DNA from: JAKSSM01 sp045629065
Lineage (GTDB): Bacteria; Bacillota; Clostridia; Peptostreptococcales; Anaerovoracaceae
Direction: 5' to 3'
DNA: 64,000 bases
Assembly (NCBI GenBank): GCA_045629065.1
Contig: JAZQQK010000021.1
Span: forward strand, 62,001-126,000
In this document: positions 1 to 6,736 of the stretch, piece after piece
Layout: every line of letters begins with the position of its first letter
Position numbering within the stretch: position 1 is the stretch's first letter
Notes under the pieces: model-generated
Database searches by the model: none
The model's input: the letters and a program-made list of their open reading frames with translations, nothing else
Told to the model about the DNA's origin: nothing
Made by a program: the position numbers and the translations under genes

Positions 1-809
1 GCGAGGCCAGAAGCCTTTTGCATTCCATAAGCTTCCTTGAGTTCGATCTTTGTCTTGTAGTTGGAAGATTCTCCAATTACGCCGCCTTCAGTTACAGGGA
101 ACTTGATTTGAGTTTCATCCATAACTACAGCGTTGATCTTACCTTCTGCGTTTAATGCAGCTGCACCATAGTAGTTCTCGAAGAATACTTGGCCATCCTT
201 GTCAGCTGTTAAGTCAGTTGAGCTAAGTAAGTCAGTGATGATTCCAAGAGTAACCTTTGTTGCGTTACCTGCAGGTTGAAGGTTTTCGAATGCCTTGAGA
301 AGAGAATCGAAGAAATCTGTTACGTGGATTGTGCAACCAGCCTTTAAAGCTGCGTCTGCTGGATAACCATCAGCGATTGCTACAGCCTTAACGTCAGCTA
401 ATGTCTTTCCCTTTAAGAAATCCTGAAGGAATGCAACTTGTTCGAACCATTCCTTACCGATTGGGGAAGCGCCCTTCATGTTGTAGTCGCCTTGCTTTTC
501 AAGCTTTGTTCTGAAAGTTTGATCCTTATCAAGAACTACACCATCTGCACTAACAACAGCGTTGGATTGAGCAGCGTCGAAAAGAACGTCTACGATCTTT
601 CCTTCTTCGTCAACGAGTAATGCGCAAGCACATGGGTTAACCTGTACCTTAGCATCTGTATCTGCTGTTGCTGGAGTAATAGTTGCTACTGGGTTAGCAA
701 GACCAAATCCAAATTGGTTGTTAACTTCTTTTACTTCTTCCTTGCCGCCGCAAGCAAAGCATGTAAATACCATTGCTAATGCGAGTACAATTACTAATAC
801 TTTTTTCAT
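1..809 (-). CDS. Secreted lipoprotein, FMN-binding-associated type (3' end outside window)
   Basis: The frame opens at ATG 809 behind a perfect AGGAGG site at 815-820 and stays open to the left edge, so the C-terminus is missing. The N-terminus is a lipoprotein signal: Lys-Lys, a hydrophobic run, then FACGG, with Cys20 the probable lipidated residue. The body has the motif NMKGASPIGKEWFEQ and later LKEAYGMQ, which I associate with extracytoplasmic proteins found beside FMN-binding proteins in Clostridia; this family assignment is from memory. It lies 27 bp downstream of an FMN-binding protein gene on the same strand, so the two are probably co-transcribed. A role in extracytoplasmic redox or flavin chemistry is inference; substrate unknown. 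Confidence 0.75.
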   Translation of the reverse strand, partial: MKKVLVIVLALAMVFTCFACGGKEEVKEVNNQFGFGLANPVATITPATADTDAKVQVNPCACALLVDEEGKIVDVLFDAAQSNAVVSADGVVLDKDQTFRTKLEKQGDYNMKGASPIGKEWFEQVAFLQDFLKGKTLADVKAVAIADGYPADAALKAGCTIHVTDFFDSLLKAFENLQPAGNATKVTLGIITDLLSSTDLTADKDGQVFFENYYGAAALNAEGKINAVVMDETQIKFPVTEGGVIGESSNYKTKIELKEAYGMQKASGL

Positions 810-836
810 GTTTTCCTCCTAAAATATATAAGCCTA

Positions 837-1691
837 TTATAACATAGCGAACTGACCAAATGCTGCCTTTACTGCGTAGTAAATAGCATCAGAAGATTCA
901 GTTGCTTCGCTAACTGTGTCAATGTGTGTACCGTCAGCACCGCTTCTCTTAGAAACTAATGTTGCTCCATAGTATTGATCGAAATACTTAGCCTTTTCAA
1001 GTTCACCTAAGAAGTCTTCACGTGATGATACAACGAGTATGCTCTCTACAGCTCCCTTTTCGTTAAGTACTACTGCGGACTTAACTGGGCTTAATGGTTG
1101 CTTTGGAGTTGCACCATTATAGTGTCCTAAGGATTCAGTGAATACTACAATCTTTCCTGAATTGTCAGCCCAAACTTCTACAGCCTTTGAGCTTGTGGAG
1201 TCATCAGCAAATAATGCAGTATCAACCTTAGCGCTGCCTGGGAGTAATGTTGCTGCTGCTTCAGCGCGTAATTCTTCGTCTGTCTTAACAACAACCTTGA
1301 TGCCCATAGCATCCTTTATTGCATTGATAACACCATTTGATGAGAATGTTGCACCGCTTACTACGTCAACACCTTCAAATGTATGCTTTTCTAATATTGT
1401 ATTCTTTAAAGATTCAATAGCCTTGCCACCGATGTCTGGAGTTTCACCTGCGTTAGTGATCTGTAAATCAACAATTACGTCGCCTGCGTATGAAACTATT
1501 GCAGTGATGTCACCAGCATAACCATCTGCATGACCTTCAGCTACTGTGATTTCAGCATCGCCAATTAATTCTCTAATGGCTGCTTCCTTAGCATTAGCTT
1601 GTGAATTTACATATGAAGTGCAAAGTAAAGCTACAAGTGCACCACATACAGCCATTATGATAATATCGAGTATTATCTTTTTGTCCTTCAT
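837..1691 (-). CDS. Membrane-anchored FMN-binding protein (RnfG/NqrC-like domain)
   Basis: 284 residues. I chose ATG 1691 because GAGGTGG lies just upstream at 1697-1703; an upstream in-frame Met would lack this site. Residues 6-24 form one membrane segment or uncleaved signal. An FMN-binding domain follows, ending in SGATFSS (112-118), where Thr115 is the residue that ApbE-type transferases flavinylate in this family. The second half (about 165-284) looks like another copy of the fold and ends in SEATESSDAIYYAV (from 261), where Thr264 is kept but the Gly is replaced by Glu. With the lipoprotein gene downstream it probably handles electrons outside the membrane. No ApbE or Rnf genes are visible nearby. 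Confidence 0.85.
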   Translation of the reverse strand: MKDKKIILDIIIMAVCGALVALLCTSYVNSQANAKEAAIRELIGDAEITVAEGHADGYAGDITAIVSYAGDVIVDLQITNAGETPDIGGKAIESLKNTILEKHTFEGVDVVSGATFSSNGVINAIKDAMGIKVVVKTDEELRAEAAATLLPGSAKVDTALFADDSTSSKAVEVWADNSGKIVVFTESLGHYNGATPKQPLSPVKSAVVLNEKGAVESILVVSSREDFLGELEKAKYFDQYYGATLVSKRSGADGTHIDTVSEATESSDAIYYAVKAAFGQFAML

Positions 1692-1730
1692 TTTTACCAC
1701 CTCTAAATAATAGAACAGTTTATCATTACG

Positions 1731-1759
1731 ATTATAGCAAACAATGTATAAAGACACAA
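1731..1759 (-). promoter_or_regulatory. Promoter of the FMN-binding operon
   Basis: On the minus strand TTGTGT (1754-1759), 17 bp, then TATAAT (1731-1736), about 40 bp ahead of the start codon. The -35 box lies in one arm of the hairpin at 1751-1775. Confidence 0.6.
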
Positions 1760-1779
1760 GTGGGATTTGTGTCTTTTTA
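1751..1779. terminator. Hairpin between trxA and the FMN-binding gene
   Basis: Perfect 9-bp arms AAGACACAA/TTGTGTCTT with a 7-nt loop. It has a T-run on the plus strand and a weaker T-rich tail on the minus strand, so it could end the thioredoxin transcript before the downstream promoter. Confidence 0.5.
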
Positions 1780-1796
1780 ATTAAACAAGACGTGGA

Positions 1797-2114
1797 TTAT
1801 TTGTGTTTTTTAATCATTTTTACAAATTCTTCTTTAGGTTTATAGCCCAAAGAGACATCTACAACCTCTCCGCCCTTCATCATGAACACCATAGGGATGC
1901 TTGCAACCCTAAATTGGCTGGCTAATTCCGGCTGCTCGTCCACATTTACTTTGCAGACTTTGATGTCTGGATTCTCTTCTGCAAGTTCAGCCACTATGGG
2001 TGAAAGCATTTTGCAAGGGCCGCACCAAGTTGCCCAAAAGTCGATTAAAACCGGCTTATCTGATTGTAAAACTTCGTTCTCGAAATTTTGATTTGTAATT
2101 ATTACTTCTGACAT
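1797..2114 (-). CDS. trxA: Thioredoxin
   Basis: 105 residues, the usual thioredoxin length. The active site WCGPC has Cys31 and Cys34, and the cis-Pro region appears as ASIPMVF. I chose ATG 2114, which has AAGGAG just upstream, over a Met ten codons earlier. It is a general dithiol reductant of the cytoplasm. The gene upstream encodes a ferredoxin-thioredoxin-reductase catalytic subunit, so this thioredoxin may be reduced from ferredoxin rather than NADPH; that link is inferred from adjacency. Confidence 0.95.
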   Translation of the reverse strand: MSEVIITNQNFENEVLQSDKPVLIDFWATWCGPCKMLSPIVAELAEENPDIKVCKVNVDEQPELASQFRVASIPMVFMMKGGEVVDVSLGYKPKEEFVKMIKKHK

Positions 2115-2156
2115 GATTTCTCCTTTATATTCTGAGTCGGCCATCGGCCGCTTCTG

Positions 2157-2354
2157 CTATTTAGCTTTGTAGTAAAGCATGCAGTGGCAGAATCCCTCGT
2201 AGTCCGGGTCTGCTATCTGATCCTTAAATTCCTTACACATGCATTTCGTCTCAGGCGTGCGCTCGAGTCTGCAAGGGCAATAGCCACCCGTATGCTCGAG
2301 ACCTTCCTTTATTGTCTTTACGATTTCTTCATCTGGGTTAAGCGTTACTTTCAT
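2157..2354 (-). CDS. Ferredoxin-thioredoxin reductase catalytic subunit-like protein
   Basis: 65 residues with three Cys-X-Cys pairs: CPCR (26-28), CMC (38-40) and CHC (56-58). This is the signature of the 4Fe-4S/disulfide catalytic subunit of ferredoxin:thioredoxin reductase, which passes electrons from ferredoxin to thioredoxin. The spacing (9 then 15 residues between pairs) differs from the cyanobacterial enzyme as I recall it. No variable subunit is visible. Its start overlaps the stop of the upstream acetyltransferase gene (ATGA), which implies translational coupling, and thioredoxin follows at once. Confidence 0.8.
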   Translation of the reverse strand: MKVTLNPDEEIVKTIKEGLEHTGGYCPCRLERTPETKCMCKEFKDQIADPDYEGFCHCMLYYKAK

Positions 2355-3358
2355 ACGACTGCCTCCGCGAATTTCCTAATAATATCCAGTATCGGCTTAG
2401 TCTCCTCCGAGCAAACTATCTCATCGAATTTTACTTCGCAGTTTACCATCTTTTCCATGTAGAGCATATCACCTGTGCGCGTGCCAGGAATGATACCACA
2501 GAAGAAATATCCGGCTTTTTTGGCTTCATCGTAGAGTTTAGATACGCCTGGCTCCTTCATTGAAAAATGAAGGTGTACAACATCTGAGCCATTCGCCCTA
2601 ATTTCTTCCTGATACGCCCTGAATTTCTCCACACTATCCGCACCTATCTCATAGAAACAGATATTGGATGCGTTCAAAAGTTCTGAATATGTGAGTTTGC
2701 TCTTATCCTTCGCCATGCTCTCGCTATCATCCACTATAAGCTCGCGGTTATATCCGCAGCCCTCATAGATTTCCTTTAATGCAAGCTCCAATTCTTTTGG
2801 TACATAGACTTTCTCACACTCATCAGTGAGTGGCATCGAAAGCATCGCAAGACACGTATAAGCCGTCGGATCTGAGAATGAGCTCACCAATACAGTTGGT
2901 CTATAGTGGTTAAGCGTAAAACCACAAGGTCTAAGTCCACACTTGTAGAATGTCCTTTGCGAATATGGGTGGTCGCAGATTGCCTCAGTGTAGAGCGCTG
3001 TCTTTTTATCATCACGTTTTGCCTCTTCCACGCAGGCCGTAACCATACGTTCCTGAAGCGAGTTGTGCCTATAAGCTTCCTTTACGGCGCACATTCCGAG
3101 TTCGAAAACCCCTGGGATGCTCTCCCATTCCCAAAGTGATGTGTGGCCGGCGAGGTCCCCACTTTCAGTGAAACTTGCAACCGCATAATATTTCCCTGCT
3201 TCTACCGCATCCAAATAGTCGTCCGGACGGTAAGCGATTTTATTAGGATAAGTCTGGCCATACACTGAACTCATGCAGTCATAATAGCCCATCTTATCCG
3301 CTCTCTTTAATTGTCGTACCTCAAAACTAACTTTTGTTGTCTTTTCTGCTTCTTTCAT
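2351..3358 (-). CDS. GNAT-family N-acetyltransferase with C-terminal extension
   Basis: 335 residues. The first half (about 12-160) has the GNAT pattern: a beta strand with the segment ELGMCAVKEAYRHNSLQERM that normally binds acetyl-CoA, then a helix and a terminal strand near FYKCGLRPCGF. The second half is about 170 residues and unrecognised; it may be a second degenerate GNAT fold. Substrate is unknown. It is the first gene of a tight cluster with the FTR-like protein and thioredoxin. Confidence 0.65.
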   Translation of the reverse strand: MKEAEKTTKVSFEVRQLKRADKMGYYDCMSSVYGQTYPNKIAYRPDDYLDAVEAGKYYAVASFTESGDLAGHTSLWEWESIPGVFELGMCAVKEAYRHNSLQERMVTACVEEAKRDDKKTALYTEAICDHPYSQRTFYKCGLRPCGFTLNHYRPTVLVSSFSDPTAYTCLAMLSMPLTDECEKVYVPKELELALKEIYEGCGYNRELIVDDSESMAKDKSKLTYSELLNASNICFYEIGADSVEKFRAYQEEIRANGSDVVHLHFSMKEPGVSKLYDEAKKAGYFFCGIIPGTRTGDMLYMEKMVNCEVKFDEIVCSEETKPILDIIRKFAEAVV

Positions 3359-3388
3359 AGTAAGTAAATGCTAAAAATCAGTTGTGTG

Positions 3389-3598
3389 TTAGTCTCCAAT
3401 ATATACATAGCGTGGTCCTTTATAGCCGTCGCGGTCCACTTCCTCTTCCCACATGGACACTGGTCTCACCCAAAGTCCATGCTCTCCGTAGAGCGCACGA
3501 TAAACTACCACTTCTTCTAATGTCTCGGTATGCTTCGCAATACCTATGACTTCGTAATCATTTCCTTTAAAATGACGATATTTGCCTGGCTTGATCAT
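3389..3598 (-). CDS. DUF1653-type small protein
   Basis: 69 residues starting at ATG 3598, with GGAGG just upstream at 3604-3608; an upstream in-frame Met would bypass this site. The pattern KPGKYRHFKGNDYEVIGIA, followed by VVYRALYGEHGLWVRPV, is the DUF1653 signature. Function is unknown; the family is a small beta-rich cytoplasmic domain. It lies about 30 bp upstream of the GNAT gene on the same strand and is divergent from the amidohydrolase. Confidence 0.8.
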   Translation of the reverse strand: MIKPGKYRHFKGNDYEVIGIAKHTETLEEVVVYRALYGEHGLWVRPVSMWEEEVDRDGYKGPRYVYIGD

Positions 3599-3718
3599 CT
3601 CTACCTCCAAAATGATATACATCTTAATATTTATAGTATATCATAAAAACCCTTGTAAATCCATACGGCTAAGATGTATCATATACATATATAATTCTCA
3701 AAATATACGGAGGTACAT

Positions 3719-4993
3719 ATGAAAAAGGCGTTTATAAACGGTATTATAATTGACGGAACGAAGGACATGGCGCCTGTCAGTGGTAAAGCTATTTTGGTAG
3801 ATGGTGAGAAAATCGTAGATATCGTAGATGCAACTGCTAATCTCGATGGCTATGAGGTGGTAGATCTCGCCGGAAAGTACATCATGCCTGGTCTTATCAA
3901 CATGCACGTTCACATCCCTGCTAATGGTAAGCCAAAGGATAAGCCAACAAACTATGCGGCACTCGGCAAGCTCCTCAAATTCGGTTTGGTACGCAAGGTC
4001 ATTTTCAATATGTGCCAGAACTATGTCAAGGATGAGGTCCTCTCTGGTACTACTACTATCCGTTCAGTCGGCGGTGTATTCCACTTTGACAGCAAGCTTA
4101 GAGATAAAATCAATGCCGGAAAGACTGTAGGCCCACGTATCATCGCTTCCGACTATGCGGTTTCCGTTCCAGGCGGCCACATGACAGGAACAGTTGCACT
4201 CCCAGCTACTAGTGTAGAAGAGGCTGTTGCAATGGTTCAAGATCTTCACGACAATGGTGCAGACTGGATTAAAGTCATGATTACTGGAGGAGTCTTGGAT
4301 GCTTTAGTTCCTGGTGAGCCAGGTGTGCTTAGAATGCCTAAGGAATATGTAAAAGCTGTATGCGATAAAGCACACGAACTCGGCCATAAGGTTGCAGCCC
4401 ACGTTGAAGGTGCCGAAGGCATGCAGATTGCTTTGGAAAACGGTGTAGATACTATCGAACATGGCGGTAAACCAAACGATCAAACTGTTAAGCTCTTTAA
4501 GGAAAGAGGCGCTGCGCTCGTAGCTACTATTTCTCCTGTTCTCCCATACTCTATCATGGATCAGTCCGTTTCACACGTAGATGAAGTCGGTTTAATCAAC
4601 GGTAAGGCTCTTCTCGAAAACATGACAGAATGCATCAAACTTTGCCGTGCTAATGGTATCCCTGTAGGTTTAGGAACAGACGTAGGTTGTCCTTTCACTA
4701 CACACTATGACATGTGGCGTGAACTCTACTGGTATCACAAGTTCATCGGTGTATCCTATAGTGAATGCATCTATTCCGCAACTGGCTTGAATGCAAAACT
4801 CGCAGGAATCGATGATGAGGTAGGAACTATCGAAAAAGGTAAGAGCGCAGACTTCATCGTGCTCACATCTAACCCACTCGAAGATGTTTCTGTTTTAAGA
4901 GATCCAGATGCAGTTTACTTTAAGGGCGCTAAGGTCAATGGCAAGCCAAAGAAATTCGAGGAAGTTGAAAAAGCCCTCGATGCACTCATGTAG
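3719..4993 (+). CDS. Amidohydrolase (imidazolonepropionase/prolidase-like)
   Basis: 424 residues, start ATG 3719 behind GGAGGTACAT. The metal-dependent amidohydrolase pattern is complete: HVH (His63, His65), the probable carboxylated lysine in WIKVMITGG (Lys185), AAHVEG (His228), EHGG (His248) and GTDVG (Asp321). N- and C-terminal strands form the usual beta-sandwich, ending in an ADFIVLTSNPLED segment. It hydrolyses an amide or peptide-like bond in the cytoplasm; the substrate cannot be read from sequence. It stands alone on the plus strand and ends at a strong terminator. Confidence 0.88.
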   Translation: MKKAFINGIIIDGTKDMAPVSGKAILVDGEKIVDIVDATANLDGYEVVDLAGKYIMPGLINMHVHIPANGKPKDKPTNYAALGKLLKFGLVRKVIFNMCQNYVKDEVLSGTTTIRSVGGVFHFDSKLRDKINAGKTVGPRIIASDYAVSVPGGHMTGTVALPATSVEEAVAMVQDLHDNGADWIKVMITGGVLDALVPGEPGVLRMPKEYVKAVCDKAHELGHKVAAHVEGAEGMQIALENGVDTIEHGGKPNDQTVKLFKERGAALVATISPVLPYSIMDQSVSHVDEVGLINGKALLENMTECIKLCRANGIPVGLGTDVGCPFTTHYDMWRELYWYHKFIGVSYSECIYSATGLNAKLAGIDDEVGTIEKGKSADFIVLTSNPLEDVSVLRDPDAVYFKGAKVNGKPKKFEEVEKALDALM

Positions 4994-5030
4994 CCCACAA
5001 AATATACGAAACAATTATTCATCACATAAC

Positions 5031-5056
5031 AAAAAGACCGCTGAGCGGTCTTTTTT
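5031..5056. terminator. Bidirectional rho-independent terminator
   Basis: GACCGC/GCGGTC stem with a 3-nt loop, flanked by A5 and T6. It lies between the convergent amidohydrolase and symporter genes and serves both. Confidence 0.9.
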
Positions 5057-5090
5057 ATTGTTAAAAAATTCTTACTAATTAACTGGAATT

Positions 5091-6689
5091 TTACTTTTTC
5101 TTTGTTAAGATCTCTCGATCTACCATGCCGAGCTTCTTTGCTTGGTTCAATAGTTCGAGTGGAATCAGGAATTGGTCCGAACCAGTTGATATGAAGTCTG
5201 CTAAAGTATCGCAAGCAATAGCGATTGCAAGGGCTTCAACAGGTATTCCGAGCTGTGCGAACATTACCGTATAAGCTGTGATGGCACCACCTGGAATTGG
5301 TGGCGTTGCTATTGCTAGAATCGCTACAGTGAATACCAATGTTGCAAACCATGAAGCTGATATCTGAACATCGTAAGCTCCACAGCAGAATAACGAAATC
5401 GCCAAGTAGTTGATAGCTGTGCCTGGCTTGAATATTACCATTCCGAGAGGAACACCGAATGCCGTCATCTTTTGGTCGATACCATAAGATTTGTTGCAGG
5501 CAGTGATGTTAGGTCCGAATGCTGCGGCGGACGATGCAGTAGTAAGTCCAATCAAAAGTGTAGGCAAACCTTTCTTAAAAAGCAAGAGCGGACTTACACG
5601 GTTATTGATTGATGTATATGTAAGCATAGCCAATACATTGGCCACTACGCATAAAGCAAATACTATAAAGAATTTTCCTACAGACTTTATAACATCAGTA
5701 GCATCTGACCACATCATCTCTACAATAGCGATAAAGATGAAGAAAGGAACGAGTCTGCAGATGAATTCTACTAAAAACTGTACCATGTAGTTGATCTGCT
5801 CTACTGCCCTTGCAACACTCGTTGTCTTCTGTCCGAGGAAAAGCAGTGCAAGGCCAATTACTATAGCCAGGAAAATAATTTGCAATGTATTGCCATCTAC
5901 GAACGGACTGAAAATATTCCTAGGAATAATGTCCAGAATCATTTCAAATATTGCACCGATTCCTGCGTTTTCTCCAGATACAGCGGAGAACTTAAGCGAG
6001 AATGCTGGTATGCATATGAACGAGAATACTATCGTTGCTAAAAAGACAACTCCGATATAGCGGCTCAAAAGTCGTCTACCGATTTGCCTTAGTGTAGCAG
6101 CATCGCCTATACCATAGATACCCCATGCTACCGATAAGAAGACCATAGGTCCAGCTGTGCAACTTAACACATCAAAGAATTTATCGTAGATAGGTGTAAG
6201 GAAACCATCTAGAATACCCATTCGAAGTGCTTCCGGCATGAGCATGCCTAATGAACCACAGATTACTGCAAGTGCGAGCGCAATCAGTAGTGTAAAGAAC
6301 GGATTCATCCTCTTCTTTTTCATATGGAAGAGATATGTATTAGTTCCGTTTGAATATGAATAATCAGGCGATAGGCCTAAGTTCTTTAAAATGCTGTTAC
6401 CTAAAAGTGAACCGGCCTCTTCATCGTCCGAAAATGCATTGTATGGGTTAGATACAATTCCGACACTCATGTAAGGGCGGAAAAATTTCGTGCCCGTAGT
6501 GAATGTGACATCGGAGCCTTCTGCAACATCGCTTGTCTTAAGCAAGATTTCATCAACAGTAAATGCATATTTTAAGCAATCACTATCCGAAAGCTTTATA
6601 CTTTTCGCGAAGTTTTTTGCCTTATCTGAGCATTCGTCGATAGCTTTTGATGTTAATGTGAATTTGTAGGTTTCTGTTTGCCTTCTCAT
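5091..6689 (-). CDS. Dicarboxylate/amino acid:cation symporter with N-terminal GHKL-like domain
   Basis: 532 residues. Residues about 130-530 are a DAACS-family (SDF) sodium or proton symporter with about eight membrane segments, a serine-rich re-entrant loop (TTASSAAAFGPN) and the PPIPGGAITAY region. The first 125 residues are cytoplasmic and not part of the normal family. They resemble an RsbW/GHKL ATPase fold with a DEILLKTSD N-box-like helix in which the catalytic Asn is absent. The C-terminus of the MATE-like protein at 20.7 kb has the same pattern. The start is supported only by a weak upstream site. Substrate is not predictable. Confidence 0.82.
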   Translation of the reverse strand: MRRQTETYKFTLTSKAIDECSDKAKNFAKSIKLSDSDCLKYAFTVDEILLKTSDVAEGSDVTFTTGTKFFRPYMSVGIVSNPYNAFSDDEEAGSLLGNSILKNLGLSPDYSYSNGTNTYLFHMKKKRMNPFFTLLIALALAVICGSLGMLMPEALRMGILDGFLTPIYDKFFDVLSCTAGPMVFLSVAWGIYGIGDAATLRQIGRRLLSRYIGVVFLATIVFSFICIPAFSLKFSAVSGENAGIGAIFEMILDIIPRNIFSPFVDGNTLQIIFLAIVIGLALLFLGQKTTSVARAVEQINYMVQFLVEFICRLVPFFIFIAIVEMMWSDATDVIKSVGKFFIVFALCVVANVLAMLTYTSINNRVSPLLLFKKGLPTLLIGLTTASSAAAFGPNITACNKSYGIDQKMTAFGVPLGMVIFKPGTAINYLAISLFCCGAYDVQISASWFATLVFTVAILAIATPPIPGGAITAYTVMFAQLGIPVEALAIAIACDTLADFISTGSDQFLIPLELLNQAKKLGMVDREILTKKK

Positions 6690-6736
6690 CTTGTAACTAG
6701 TTTACCTTTAATATGCCTTTTGAAGTATGCAAGCGC

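Noticed and set aside
1138..1521. Plus-strand open frame across the FMN-binding gene
   Set aside because: The minus frame has a signal segment and SGAT motif; the plus frame lacks a ribosome site.
2157..2354. Small Cys-rich protein as a ferredoxin or rubredoxin
   Set aside because: Cys are in three CxC pairs with CPCR and CHC, which fits the ferredoxin-thioredoxin reductase catalytic subunit and not CxxC-type proteins.
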